A DNA stretch of 7,931 nucleotides, from the NCBI GenBank assembly GCA_943914815.1, contig CALUDL010000077.1, positions 1 through 7,931 of the forward strand. The letters are read 5' to 3'. The position numbers and the translations under genes were made by a program. The notes beneath the pieces are model-generated. The model did no database searches, was not told the origin of the DNA, and was given only the letters and a program-made list of their open reading frames with translations. Within the stretch, counting starts at the first letter, position 1, and every line of letters begins with the position of its first letter. Below are positions 1 through 7,931 of the stretch, piece after piece. The stretch is from an uncultured Brevibacterium sp. Lineage in GTDB: Bacteria; Actinomycetota; Actinomycetes; Actinomycetales; Brevibacteriaceae.

Positions 1-579
1 CGGATGGTCGCCGAGGTGGAAGACGCCAAAAAGGCCGGCGACACCTTGGGTGGGGTTGTAGAAGTCATTGTGTACGGCACGTTCCCCGGCTTGGGATCGC
101 ACGTGACCGGCGACCGCCGTTTGGAATCCCGCCTGGCTGCCTCACTCATGGGAATCCAAGCGATCAAGGGTGTGGAGATTGGCGACGGCTTTGAAACCGC
201 CCGTCGCCGTGGCTCCGTGGCCCACGACGAAATCGACGCTGAAAACGGCGTGAAGCGTCTGACCAACCGCGCCGGCGGAATCGAAGGTGGTATGACCACC
301 GGCGAACCCATCATTGTGCGCGCCGCGATGAAACCCATTTCTACCGTGCCTCGCGCCCTGTCCACGGTGGACGTGGCAACCCAAGAACCCGCCAAGGCAC
401 ACCACCAGCGGTCCGATGTATGCGCGGTTCCTGCAGCCGGTGTGGTCGCCGAAGCCATGGTCGCTTTGGAACTTGCCCAGGCAGTGCTGGAGAAGTGCGG
501 CGGAGACTCGGTTGATGAGGTCAAACGCAACCGCGACGCCTACCTCAGCCACATCGATCCGTTCCTGTTAGGCCAATGA
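1..579 (+). CDS. aroC: chorismate synthase, C-terminal part (5' end outside window)
   Basis: Chorismate synthase uses reduced FMN to convert 5-enolpyruvylshikimate 3-phosphate to chorismate, the last step of the shikimate pathway, in the cytoplasm. The reading frame is open from the first base, so the N-terminal half lies upstream; 192 residues are visible, about half of a usual actinobacterial AroC. Family signatures seen are the [10 protein letters not shown] segment near the start, the [20 protein letters not shown] stretch in the middle (around residues 90-110 of the fragment), and the closing [23 protein letters not shown] segment. The stop codon TGA (577-579) overlaps the aroK start as ATGA, which indicates translational coupling. 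The visible part has no frameshift and no missing conserved block. Identification is firm. Confidence 0.96.
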   Translation, partial: RMVAEVEDAKKAGDTLGGVVEVIVYGTFPGLGSHVTGDRRLESRLAASLMGIQAIKGVEIGDGFETARRRGSVAHDEIDAENGVKRLTNRAGGIEGGMTTGEPIIVRAAMKPISTVPRALSTVDVATQEPAKAHHQRSDVCAVPAAGVVAEAMVALELAQAVLEKCGGDSVDEVKRNRDAYLSHIDPFLLGQ

Positions 580-1199
580 GTGTAGAACCCGTCCCCAGGC
601 CAGCACCGCCTCTTAACCCAGTGCCGGCCGCGGGCGCACGGATCGCGCTCATTGGTCCACCGGCAGCGGGGAAGTCCACAATTGGACGGCTGCTCGCTGA
701 ACGCCTGGACATTCCGCTGCGCGACACCGACGCCCGTATTGTTGAAGAGTACGGTGACATCCAGCAGATTTTTGCGTCCCGAGGTGAAGCCCGGTTCCGT
801 GAAATCGAGCGCGAGGTCGTGCGCAAGTCCCTGCGCGAACTGCTGGACCGTCCCGGAGTGGTGTCCCTGGGTGGGGGAGCGATCCTCAACCCTGGAACCC
901 GCGCGCAACTGAAACACCCTACCATCAAAGTCATCACCATCATGATTGACGCCGAGGTGGCCAGGGTGCGCCTCGGAGGCTCCCGGCGTCCGCTTTTGGA
1001 CGACAATGAGGACCCCGTGGCCGCGTGGCAAGCGCTGGTGGACGAACGGCGGCCACTGTATGAGTCCGTGTCCACCGCAACCGTGAGCGCATCGAACGAA
1101 CCGCCCTCAACCGTGGTCAACCGGGTTGTGGACGTGCTCACTAAACTGCAACGTGAAGAAGAATACGCACGCTTTGATCAGGAGGAGACCATTGACTGA
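576..1199 (+). CDS. aroK: shikimate kinase
   Basis: Shikimate kinase phosphorylates shikimate at the 3-hydroxyl using ATP (fifth step of the shikimate pathway). The 207-residue product shows a Walker A loop GPPAAGKST (residues 27-35), the shikimate-binding DTD motif (50-52), the FR pair with R75, the GGGA loop (99-102), a lid arginine in RRPLL (R137) and R157 in ERRPLY. The start is the ATG inside the ATGA overlap with aroC; the upstream TTAGG is only a weak Shine-Dalgarno site, so initiation probably relies on coupling. Compared with the about 170-180 residues usual for the family, it carries a proline-rich N-terminal tail of about 20 residues before the first beta strand and an acidic C-terminal tail of about 20 residues. 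The last 8 nt overlap aroB. The enzyme assignment is firm; the role of the tails is unknown. Confidence 0.96.
   Translation: MSVEPVPRPAPPLNPVPAAGARIALIGPPAAGKSTIGRLLAERLDIPLRDTDARIVEEYGDIQQIFASRGEARFREIEREVVRKSLRELLDRPGVVSLGGGAILNPGTRAQLKHPTIKVITIMIDAEVARVRLGGSRRPLLDDNEDPVAAWQALVDERRPLYESVSTATVSASNEPPSTVVNRVVDVLTKLQREEEYARFDQEETID
1181..1187 (+). promoter_or_regulatory. ribosome binding site that sets the aroB TTG start
   Basis: GGAGGAG lies four bases before the TTG at 1192. It is a strong Shine-Dalgarno match inside the 3' end of aroK, and no comparable site precedes the upstream in-frame GTG at 1126. It therefore favours initiation at 1192. Confidence 0.8.
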
Positions 1200-2286
1200 A
1201 ATCCGCGTGACCGGCGGAGGCGACTACCCCGTCATCGTAGGATCGAAACTCCTGGGCAAACTGCCCCAACTGTTAGGCCCCAACGTTCAACGCGTCTTGG
1301 TGATCTACCCGCGCGCGCTGCGCACTACCGGTGAACTTGTGCGCGAAGACCTGGCTTCCACCGGACTTGAAGCGATCGCCGCTGAAATTCCTGACGCAGA
1401 AGAAGCAAAACACATCCGAGTTGCCGAATTCTGCTGGCAGATCCTGGGCCAGTCCGATTTCACCCGCTCTGACGCGATCGTGGCCGTGGGCGGGGGAGCA
1501 ATCACGGACCTGGCTGGGTTCGTAGCAGCCACGTGGCTGCGAGGCATCAGATTTGTCAACATTCCCACCACCTTCTTGGGCATGGTCGACGCTGCCGTTG
1601 GTGGCAAAACCGGGATCAACACTGCAGAAGGCAAAAACCTGGTAGGTGCCTTCCACTCGCCAGCCGGAGTTCTCGCTGACACCGACACGCTGGCAACCTT
1701 GCCAGAAAACGAACTGTTCACCGGCATGGCCGAAGCCGTCAAATGCGGGTTCATCGCCGACCCCACAATCCTCGAGCTCATCGAGAACACGCCCAAGGAC
1801 GTTCTGGCCAACCACGAATCACCCGAACTGCGCCAGATCATCGAACGCACCATCGAGGTCAAGGCTCGCGTGGTCTCCGGTGATTTCAAGGAATCCGGCA
1901 CCCGCGAAATCCTCAACTACGGCCATACTCTGGGCCACGCGATCGAACGCAATGAGCGCTACCAGTGGCGCCACGGAGCTGCCGTGGCAGTGGGCATGAT
2001 GTTCGCAGCTGAACTGGGAGTGATGCTGAAGAACCTTCCCGCCGAGGTGGTGGACCGCCACCGCGCAATCTTGGAACACCTCGGGCTGCCCACCGGCTAC
2101 CGTTCCGACCGCTGGCCGCAACTGCTCGACACCATGAAGCGGGACAAAAAAGCCCGCGGGAACCTCATGCGCTTTGTGGTGCTGCGTGACATTGCGCAAC
2201 CCGTTGTCGTGGAAGTGCCAGACACCTCGTTGCTGTACACCGCGTACCAGGCCATTGGAGTCGACTCACCGGTGCGCACAATTTAG
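1192..2286 (+). CDS. aroB: 3-dehydroquinate synthase
   Basis: AroB converts DAHP to 3-dehydroquinate using NAD+ and a divalent metal, the second step of the shikimate pathway. From the TTG start the protein has 364 residues, the usual family length, and begins [17 protein letters not shown]. Visible motifs are the nucleotide-binding GGGAITDLAGFVA (G100-G102, D106), the PTTFLGMVDAAVGGKTGIN block, GKNLVGAFHSP, and likely metal ligands E181 (in GMAEAVKCG), H245 (in NYGHTLGHAIE) and H261 (in WRHGA). The 16-residue spacing of the two histidines fits the family. A longer frame opens at GTG 1126, but its extra 22 residues ([14 protein letters not shown]...) do not resemble AroB and have no ribosome binding site. 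The gene overlaps aroK by 8 nt. No dehydroquinase gene (aroQ) follows, unlike the M. tuberculosis cluster. Confidence 0.96.
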   Translation: MTEIRVTGGGDYPVIVGSKLLGKLPQLLGPNVQRVLVIYPRALRTTGELVREDLASTGLEAIAAEIPDAEEAKHIRVAEFCWQILGQSDFTRSDAIVAVGGGAITDLAGFVAATWLRGIRFVNIPTTFLGMVDAAVGGKTGINTAEGKNLVGAFHSPAGVLADTDTLATLPENELFTGMAEAVKCGFIADPTILELIENTPKDVLANHESPELRQIIERTIEVKARVVSGDFKESGTREILNYGHTLGHAIERNERYQWRHGAAVAVGMMFAAELGVMLKNLPAEVVDRHRAILEHLGLPTGYRSDRWPQLLDTMKRDKKARGNLMRFVVLRDIAQPVVVEVPDTSLLYTAYQAIGVDSPVRTI

Positions 2287-2292
2287 ACCACC

Positions 2293-2301
2293 TGTTACAA
2301 T
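2293..2301 (+). promoter_or_regulatory. candidate extended -10 promoter for efp-nusB
   Basis: TGTTACAAT combines a TG extension with TACAAT, five of six matches to the bacterial -10 consensus. I see no good -35 element at 16-18 bp spacing, but an extended -10 can work without one. Transcription would begin near 2308, giving a leader of about 35 nt. A small GC hairpin (GGGC 2307-2310 with GCCC 2317-2320, six-base loop) lies near the predicted 5' end; no T-run follows, so it is not a terminator. The motif is read from sequence only; promoter activity is inferred. Confidence 0.45.
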
Positions 2302-2343
2302 CTTCTGGGCGCTTAGGCCCTACACATCTATGAAAGGAATCGC

Positions 2344-2907
2344 GTGGCAACCACCAACGATCTGAAGAACGGCATGGTTCTCAAGCTCGACAACGAACTC
2401 TGGCAGGTTGTTGAATTCCTGCACGTGAAGCCAGGAAAAGGCCCGGCTTTTGTGCGCACCAAAATCAAGAACGTGCTGTCCGGCAAAATTGTGGACCGCA
2501 CCTTCAACGCCGGCACCAAAGTTGAGACCGCAAACGTGGACCGCCGCGACATGCAGTACCTCTACCACGACGGTTCCGACTACATCTTCATGGACGAACA
2601 GGACTACGACCAGGTCCCACTGTCTGAAGCCCTGGTTGGCGACGCTGCAAACTTCATGCTCGAAAACCAGAGCGTCCAGGTCGCATTCCACGAAGGCAAC
2701 CCGCTCTACATCGAACTGCCAGCCGCAGTGGAACTCACCATCAGCCACACCGAACCTGGTCTGCAGGGTGACCGCTCCAGCGGTGGAACCAAGCCTGCAA
2801 CCGTGGAAACCGGTTACGAAATCCAGGTGCCGCTGTTCCTCGAAACCGGCACCCGGGTTCGCGTAGACACTCGCACCGGAGAATACCTGGGACGCGTCAA
2901 AGAGTGA
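2344..2907 (+). CDS. efp: translation elongation factor P
   Basis: EF-P binds between the P and E sites of the ribosome and rescues stalling at consecutive prolines. The 187-residue protein has the standard length and three-domain layout: an N-terminal KOW-like domain (residues 1-65 approx.), a middle OB domain and a C-terminal OB domain ending [15 protein letters not shown]. The tip of domain I reads [10 protein letters not shown], placing the functional lysine at K32 within the palindromic loop PGKGP (30-34). Such actinobacterial EF-Ps are reported to act without lysine modification; no epmA or epmB genes are in the window. The start is GTG at 2344, preceded by AAAGGA (2333-2338), and gives the canonical [14 protein letters not shown] terminus. 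The stop overlaps nusB as GTGA. Confidence 0.97.
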   Translation: MATTNDLKNGMVLKLDNELWQVVEFLHVKPGKGPAFVRTKIKNVLSGKIVDRTFNAGTKVETANVDRRDMQYLYHDGSDYIFMDEQDYDQVPLSEALVGDAANFMLENQSVQVAFHEGNPLYIELPAAVELTISHTEPGLQGDRSSGGTKPATVETGYEIQVPLFLETGTRVRVDTRTGEYLGRVKE

Positions 2908-3308
2908 GCGCCCGGTATCGAGCACGCCGCAGGGCACTCGAACTCCTTTTTGAAGCTGAAGCTCGGAACCTCCCTGAAGCGGAACTCATCAAGCTTCGCG
3001 AAAACGACGAAGAGTACCCTCTGCGGCCCTACTCCCGTGAAATCGTTGACGGAGTGGTGACCCACCGCGCGCAACTGGACGAACTCATCTCCACCTACGC
3101 ACACGGTTGGACTTTAGAGAGAATGCCCCGGGTCGACCGCGCTGTTCTGCGGATCGGCCTGTGGGAAATTCTCTACAACGACGAGGTCGACGACCCTGTA
3201 GCAATCGACGAAGCCGTCACCCTGGCCAAGGAATACTCCACCGACGATTCGCCAGCTTTTGTCAACGCTCTGTTGGACAGGATCAGCAAACTTAAGTACA
3301 CGCTTTAG
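2904..3308 (+). CDS. nusB: transcription antitermination factor NusB
   Basis: NusB, together with NusE (ribosomal protein S10), binds boxA RNA and supports antitermination and processing in rRNA operons. The 134-residue all-helical protein is of normal length. It begins with the arginine-rich RNA-binding helix ([19 protein letters not shown]4-R10) and contains the conserved [16 protein letters not shown] block, the [32 protein letters not shown] block and a short C terminus. The GTG start sits in a 4-nt overlap with the efp stop (GTGA), so the two are translationally coupled; efp-nusB adjacency is common in actinobacteria and Firmicutes. The TAG stop is followed within two bases by an ATG that opens a 12-codon frame in the pyrR leader. 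Confidence 0.96.
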   Translation: MSARYRARRRALELLFEAEARNLPEAELIKLRENDEEYPLRPYSREIVDGVVTHRAQLDELISTYAHGWTLERMPRVDRAVLRIGLWEILYNDEVDDPVAIDEAVTLAKEYSTDDSPAFVNALLDRISKLKYTL

Positions 3309-3309
3309 G

Positions 3310-3315
3310 TATGCT
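3310..3315 (+). promoter_or_regulatory. possible -10 box of a pyrR promoter
   Basis: TATGCT just after the nusB stop fits the TANNNT pattern common in actinobacterial promoters and would place a start site around 3321-3323, immediately before the PyrR hairpin. No convincing -35 element lies 16-19 bp upstream, so this is weak. The alternative is that pyrR is read through from efp-nusB. Confidence 0.25.
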
Positions 3316-3325
3316 TGTCATGAAA

Positions 3326-3909
<584 letters not shown>

Positions 3910-3910
<1 letters not shown>

Positions 3911-4878
3911 TGAAACACCTGCTGTCGACAAAAGACCTATCACGTGACGACGCCGTTGAACTCCTCGACATTGCAGAAGAAATGACCCAGGTGTCCGCAC
4001 GTGAAGTGAAAAAACTTCCCGTTCTGCGTGGGCGCACCGTAGTCAACCTCTTCTTCGAAGACTCCACTCGCACACGTATCTCATTTGAAGCGGCTGCCAA
4101 ACGTCTGTCTGCCGATGTTCTGAACTTCTCCGCAAAAGGGTCGTCGGTGTCCAAAGGCGAAAGCCTCCAAGACACCATCCAGACCTTGGGCGCCATGGGT
4201 GCCGATGCGATCGTTGTGAGGCACCCAGGTTCGGGAACCCCGCACCGGATTGCCGCCTCGGGCTGGTTAAACGCCCCCGTACTCAACGCCGGGGACGGCA
4301 CCCACGAACACCCCACCCAGGCCCTCCTGGACTCCTTCACCCTGCGCCGAGTCATGTCAGGGCAACCCGCCTCGGGACCGGCAGACGGCTCCCGCGGACG
4401 CACCCTGGACGGCGCAACCGTAGCGATCGTGGGCGACGTTCTGCACTCGCGTGTGGCCCGCTCCAACGTGCACCTGCTCAACACCCTGGGCGCGCGAGTG
4501 GTGCTGATTTCGCCACCCACGCTGTTGCCGTGGGGCGTAGAAACCTGGCCGTGCGAAGTGAGCTACTCATTCGACGAAGCCATTGAGCAGTACGACTTCG
4601 ACGCCGTCATGATGCTGCGCGTACAACTCGAACGCATGCACCAAGCGTTCTTCCCCAACCCCCGCGAATACTCACGCATGTGGGGACTCACACAGGAACG
4701 TCTGAGCGCCTTGGGCGAGGACACCTGGATCATGCACCCCGGCCCCATGAACCGCGGATTCGAAATTTGCTCCGCGGCCGCTGACTCACCCCGCGCAGTA
4801 GTACTTAACCAAGTAGAAAACGGGGTCGCCGTGCGCATGGCCGCCCTGTACCGCCTCCTCACCGGACAGGAAGGATAA
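3910..4878 (+). CDS. pyrB: aspartate carbamoyltransferase catalytic subunit
   Basis: PyrB joins carbamoyl phosphate and L-aspartate to make N-carbamoyl-L-aspartate, the first committed step of pyrimidine synthesis. The 322-residue protein has the carbamoyl phosphate-binding FFEDSTRTR (S52-T53-R54-T55, the same numbering as E. coli), the SKGESLQDT loop with K82, RHP (104-106), [12 protein letters not shown] (130-141), [11 protein letters not shown] (175-185) and HPGPMNRG (276-283). A glycine-, serine- and proline-rich stretch at about residues 150-164, just before [11 protein letters not shown], is longer than in compact homologs and is probably a surface loop between the two domains. No pyrI regulatory gene is adjacent. 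The ATG start overlaps the pyrR stop by one base; a GTG one codon earlier is possible but too close to the GGAGG. Confidence 0.96.
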
Positions 4879-4880
4879 CC

Positions 4881-6188
4881 GTGTCGATCCTCATCACATC
4901 AGTCAAACCCTTTGGTGGCGAACCCACCGACATCGCAATCGACGGCGGGCGCATCGTTCCACACGTCGACAACCCGGACACCACAATCGACGGATCCGGT
5001 CTGATTGCCCTTCCCGGTCTGGTGGACCTGCACACGCACTTGCGCGAACCCGGAAAAGAAGACGCCGAAACCGTGCTCACGGGATCGCAGTCGGCCGCCC
5101 GTGGTGGATACACGTGCGTCCACGCGATGGCCAACACGCAACCTGTGGCAGACAACGCCGGGGTGGTTGAGCAGGTGTGGAACCTGGGACGCCAAGCAGG
5201 CTACACCGAAGTCGTTCCCATTGGCGCTGTCACGGTAGGTCAAGAAGGCACTGCGTTGGCGGAACTGGGTGCCATGGCGTCTTCAGCAGCCGGGGTACGG
5301 ATCTTCTCCGACGACGGCATGTGTGTCCACGACCCACTGCTCATGCGCCGGGCGTTGGAATACGTCAAATCGTTCAACGGGATCATTGCTCAGCACGCGC
5401 AAGAACCACGCCTGACCGAAGGCGCGCAAATGAACGAAGGCGTGGTCAGCGCCGAACTGGGACTTCCCGGCTGGCCCGCAGTGGCCGAAGAAGCCATCAT
5501 CGCCCGCGACATCCTTCTGGCCGAACACGTGGGATCCCGCCTCCACGTGTGCCACCTGTCTACCAAGGGTTCGGTAGAGCTTGTCCGCTGGGCCAAGTCC
5601 CGAGGTGTGAACGTCACCGCCGAAGTCACCCCACACCACCTCATGCTCACTGACGAGTTAGTTCGCTCCTACGACCCCGTCTACAAAGTGAACCCGCCAC
5701 TGCGCACAGAAGCAGATGTGAAGGCGGTGCGCGACGGCCTAGCAGACGGAACGATCGACATTGTTGGAACGGACCACGCACCGCACACCGCCGAGCACAA
5801 GTGCGCAGAATGGACCGCCGCCGCAATGGGCATGGTGGGAATGGAAACAGCCCTTGCCATCGTCGTCGAAGCCATGAAAGACCACGACTTCGACTGGCAC
5901 GACGTAGCCCGCGTGATGAGCAGCAGGCCCGCTGAAATTTCTGGGCTCACCACGCACGGATCCCTGGATACGGGTGCAGCGGCCAACATCGTCCTGATCG
6001 ACCCAGCGGCTGAACTGACCATCGAACCGAACGACCACGCGACTCTGGGTCGCAACAACCCGTTCAAGGGCTTCAAGGTGGACACTCAAGTAGTCCACAC
6101 CTTCCTGTACGGCGCCCACGTTGTACGAAACGGTGAACTCGCTGAACCACACCCAATCTCAGGGGGTGCCCACACGTGGATCGACTGA
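4881..6188 (+). CDS. pyrC: dihydroorotase, type I (PyrC/AllB-like class)
   Basis: Dihydroorotase cyclises N-carbamoyl-L-aspartate to L-dihydroorotate in an amidohydrolase TIM barrel using zinc. The 435-residue protein starts at GTG, two bases after the pyrB stop, with AGGAAGGA in the end of pyrB as ribosome binding site. Metal-binding and catalytic positions are visible: H51 and H53 in DLHTHLREPG, D144 in FSDDG, H172 in AQHAQEP, H225 in HVCHLST, and D298 with H302 in GTDHAPH. The RGGYTCVHAMANTQP block and the aspartate (D144) in place of a carboxylated lysine mark it as type I, as in Aquifex and other Gram-positive enzymes, not the shorter E. coli type II. Active-site residues look complete, so it is probably active rather than a PyrC' structural homolog. 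The last 13 nt overlap the next gene. Confidence 0.96.
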   Translation: MSILITSVKPFGGEPTDIAIDGGRIVPHVDNPDTTIDGSGLIALPGLVDLHTHLREPGKEDAETVLTGSQSAARGGYTCVHAMANTQPVADNAGVVEQVWNLGRQAGYTEVVPIGAVTVGQEGTALAELGAMASSAAGVRIFSDDGMCVHDPLLMRRALEYVKSFNGIIAQHAQEPRLTEGAQMNEGVVSAELGLPGWPAVAEEAIIARDILLAEHVGSRLHVCHLSTKGSVELVRWAKSRGVNVTAEVTPHHLMLTDELVRSYDPVYKVNPPLRTEADVKAVRDGLADGTIDIVGTDHAPHTAEHKCAEWTAAAMGMVGMETALAIVVEAMKDHDFDWHDVARVMSSRPAEISGLTTHGSLDTGAAANIVLIDPAAELTIEPNDHATLGRNNPFKGFKVDTQVVHTFLYGAHVVRNGELAEPHPISGGAHTWID

Positions 6189-6661
6189 TCCCAGTCCTCA
6201 TTCTTCTAGCCGTTCTGGTGCTCCTGTTCTTCCTCATGTGGAAAGGCTGGAAGAACCGTCAGGCAAGCCAGACGAACATTCCCGAACCCCAACGGCCCAC
6301 GAACGAACCGTCCGGGCCCGGATTCCAAGGAATGTACGTCGCCACCACGTACGCAGCCAACCCTCTTGAACGGATCAACGTTCACCACCTCGGCGTGCGC
6401 ACCAACGGGACCCTGCACATTGAGGACGACCGCGTTGTTTTCTTGCTCGACGGGATCGACGGAATTGAAATCCCGTTCACCTCGATTGACGAGGTCACAA
6501 CAGCATCCGGGATGGTTGGCAAGTTCGTTGAAAAAGACGGCCTCGTGGTGATCGTATGGACCCTGGGCGACACCCAGGTCGCCACCGGTTTCCGACCACG
6601 CCTGGCCCACGCACGCACAGAAATTCTAGAAAGTTTAGCCCTGACAGAGAAGGTGAAATGA
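6176..6661 (+). CDS. membrane-anchored PH-like domain protein of the pyr operon (Rv1382-type position)
   Basis: The 161-residue product has one hydrophobic segment (residues 4-22, [18 protein letters not shown]) followed by positive residues (K23, K26, R28), which suggests a single membrane anchor with the rest in the cytoplasm. A proline-rich linker (about 35-49) joins it to a soluble domain (about 50-156) of alternating beta strands ending in a helix ([10 protein letters not shown]), resembling a PH-like fold. No catalytic motif is seen. The GTG start has AGGGGGT (6161-6167) eight bases upstream and overlaps pyrC by 13 nt; its stop overlaps carA as ATGA. A membrane protein gene occupies the same pyrC-carA position in M. 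tuberculosis (Rv1382). Conserved tight coupling suggests a link to pyrimidine synthesis or to membrane placement of its enzymes, but the function is unknown. The fold assignment is by eye. Confidence 0.85.
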   Translation: MDRLIPVLILLAVLVLLFFLMWKGWKNRQASQTNIPEPQRPTNEPSGPGFQGMYVATTYAANPLERINVHHLGVRTNGTLHIEDDRVVFLLDGIDGIEIPFTSIDEVTTASGMVGKFVEKDGLVVIVWTLGDTQVATGFRPRLAHARTEILESLALTEKVK

Positions 6662-7788
6662 GCACTTTTGAACCTGCGGTCCTAGTCCTGGAAGACGGCA
6701 CCGTCTACGAAGGCTCCGCATACGGTGCACGAGGAACAACCTTTGGCGAAGCGGTATTCGTCACCGCAATGACCGGGTACCAAGAAACCCTCACCGACCC
6801 CTCGTATCACAAACAAGTGGTCATCCAGACGTTCCCACACGTGGGCAACACCGGGGTCAACGACGAAGACGACGAATCGCGCGACTACTGGGTCGCAGGC
6901 TACGTCGTTCGTGACGCCTCGCGCATCTCGTCGAACTGGCGCTCCACCGAAGACCTCGAAACCCGTTTGAAGCGACTGGGAATCGTGGGGATCTCGGATG
7001 TGGACACCCGTGCGCTCACCCTGCGCCTCCGTGAAGAAGGATCCATGCGCGTGGGCATCTTCTCAGGGGAAGAAGCCTCCATCGACCACGGAACACTGCT
7101 CGAACAGGTGAAAGCTCAACCCCGCATGGAAGGCTCGGCCCTGGCAGACGAGGTGACCACCACCTCGGCCTACACCGTGGAGTCCCAAGGCGAAAAGAAA
7201 CACACCGTCGTCGCCTATGACCTGGGTATCAAGGGACGCTCACCCTTCCAACTGGCCGCCCGCGGAATGGAAGTCCACGTGGTGCCCGCAACCACCACAT
7301 TCGAAGAACTCCAGTCCTACAACCCCGACGGCGTTTTCTTCTCCAACGGGCCAGGCGACCCAGCAACAGCCGACCACCAGGTAGAAGTACTCACCCGCGT
7401 TCTCGAAGAAAAGATCCCGTTCTTTGGTATCTGCTTCGGAAACCAGCTGCTGGCCCGCGCCCTGGGCTTTGAGACGTACAAACTGCGTTTCGGACACCGA
7501 GGCATCAACCAGCCAGTCCTGGACGTTGAGACCGGTCGGGTAGAAATCACCGCTCAAAACCACGGATTCGCCGTGGACGCACCCATTGGTGAACCCGTGA
7601 ACGCGCCCAACGAGAAGTTCGGACGCGTGCAGGTCAGCCACATCGGCCTGAACGACAACGTGGTAGAAGGACTCGCCTGCCTGGACATCCCAGCGTTTTC
7701 CGTACAGTTCCACCCGGAAGCCGCCGCGGGACCACATGACTCAGAAAACCTTTTCGACCGGTTCGCTCGCATCATGAGCGAAGCTTAA
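6658..7788 (+). CDS. carA: carbamoyl phosphate synthase small (glutaminase) subunit
   Basis: CarA hydrolyses glutamine and passes ammonia through a tunnel to CarB for carbamoyl phosphate synthesis, feeding both pyrimidines and arginine. From ATG 6658 the protein has 376 residues, close to the family norm. It has the N-terminal CPSase small-chain domain ([14 protein letters not shown]..., [12 protein letters not shown]) and a C-terminal class I glutamine amidotransferase domain with the catalytic triad C259 (FGICFGNQL), H352 and E354 (SVQFHPEA). SNGPGDP and [11 protein letters not shown] are also present. The start was chosen from the ATGA overlap with the upstream gene and the AGAAGG (6648-6653); the same frame is open further upstream to 6556 but encodes non-homologous sequence there. 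carB follows after 9 nt. Confidence 0.96.
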   Translation: MSTFEPAVLVLEDGTVYEGSAYGARGTTFGEAVFVTAMTGYQETLTDPSYHKQVVIQTFPHVGNTGVNDEDDESRDYWVAGYVVRDASRISSNWRSTEDLETRLKRLGIVGISDVDTRALTLRLREEGSMRVGIFSGEEASIDHGTLLEQVKAQPRMEGSALADEVTTTSAYTVESQGEKKHTVVAYDLGIKGRSPFQLAARGMEVHVVPATTTFEELQSYNPDGVFFSNGPGDPATADHQVEVLTRVLEEKIPFFGICFGNQLLARALGFETYKLRFGHRGINQPVLDVETGRVEITAQNHGFAVDAPIGEPVNAPNEKFGRVQVSHIGLNDNVVEGLACLDIPAFSVQFHPEAAAGPHDSENLFDRFARIMSEA

Positions 7789-7797
7789 GGAGGACCC

Positions 7798-7931
7798 GTG
7801 CCACTGCGCAAAGACCTACAGTCAGTTCTTGTCATCGGTTCGGGGCCCATCGTCATTGGCCAAGCCTGCGAATTCGACTACTCCGGCACCCAAGCGTGCC
7901 GCGTCCTACGCTCAGAAGGCCTGCGCGTCAT
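7798..7931 (+). CDS. carB: carbamoyl phosphate synthase large subunit, N-terminal fragment (cut by window end)
   Basis: Only the first 44 codons and two bases are in the window. The translation [41 protein letters not shown] is the characteristic CarB N terminus, including the [17 protein letters not shown] nucleotide-fold segment of the first carboxy-phosphate domain. The start is GTG at 7798, preceded by AAGGAGGA (7787-7794), a strong ribosome binding site that overlaps the carA stop. CarB uses two ATP plus bicarbonate and ammonia from CarA to make carbamoyl phosphate. The rest of the protein, about 1,060-1,100 residues in the family, lies beyond the window. Confidence 0.95.
   Translation, partial: MPLRKDLQSVLVIGSGPIVIGQACEFDYSGTQACRVLRSEGLRV

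Noticed and set aside
142..552. Long antisense frames, for example opposite aroC, aroK and aroB
   Set aside because: They are shadows of high-GC coding sequence, with no ribosome binding sites or recognisable domains, and they overlap well-conserved sense genes.
2307..2320. GGGC/GCCC hairpin after aroB as an intrinsic terminator
   Set aside because: The stem has only four pairs and is not followed by a T-run, so it does not meet terminator criteria.
2330..2365. Short ATG frame [11 protein letters not shown] overlapping the efp start out of frame
   Set aside because: No ribosome binding site before ATG 2330, and the frame arises from the AAAGGA site and efp start region; it most likely has no function.
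5177..5653. 158-codon frame on the + strand inside pyrC
   Set aside because: The arginine- and histidine-rich composition is typical of an out-of-frame GC-rich read; pyrC in this region has intact catalytic motifs.
6556..6657. Longer carA starting at 6556
   Set aside because: The extra residues do not resemble CarA, and ATG 6658 with AGAAGG and an ATGA overlap gives the canonical N terminus.

Overview
The window is a densely packed, single-direction (+) stretch of a fairly GC-rich actinobacterial chromosome. Evidence for Actinomycetota: frequent GTG starts plus one TTG start, an EF-P with the actinobacterial PGKGP loop, a PyrR with a translational-type leader, and a membrane-anchored gene between pyrC and carA, which is the place of Rv1382 in Mycobacterium tuberculosis. 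The order aroC-aroK-aroB-efp-nusB-pyrR-pyrB-pyrC-(membrane protein)-carA-carB suggests a Micrococcales-like member, but the genus cannot be fixed from the sequence alone.

Positions 1-2286 hold the end of aroC, then aroK and aroB, joined by overlaps. These are three enzymes of the shikimate pathway to chorismate. A 57-bp gap (2287-2343) with a candidate extended -10 promoter leads to efp (translation elongation factor P), which overlaps nusB (transcription antitermination and rRNA synthesis) by 4 nt.

A 59-bp gap (3309-3367) opens the de novo pyrimidine operon: pyrR, pyrB, pyrC, a small membrane-anchored protein, carA and the first 134 nt of carB. CarAB makes carbamoyl phosphate, PyrB condenses it with aspartate, and PyrC closes the ring to dihydroorotate. 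PyrR senses uridine nucleotides. The gap contains a near-perfect PyrR-binding hairpin whose lower stem can pair with the pyrR Shine-Dalgarno sequence, which points to translational repression as described in mycobacteria.

No RNA genes, mobile elements, CRISPR arrays or convincing intrinsic terminators were seen. Most of the window is conserved housekeeping DNA. The parts most worth a second look are the pyrR leader, a 12-codon reading frame that ends inside its hairpin loop, and the uncharacterised membrane protein inside the pyrimidine operon. I do not see a wholly new system.
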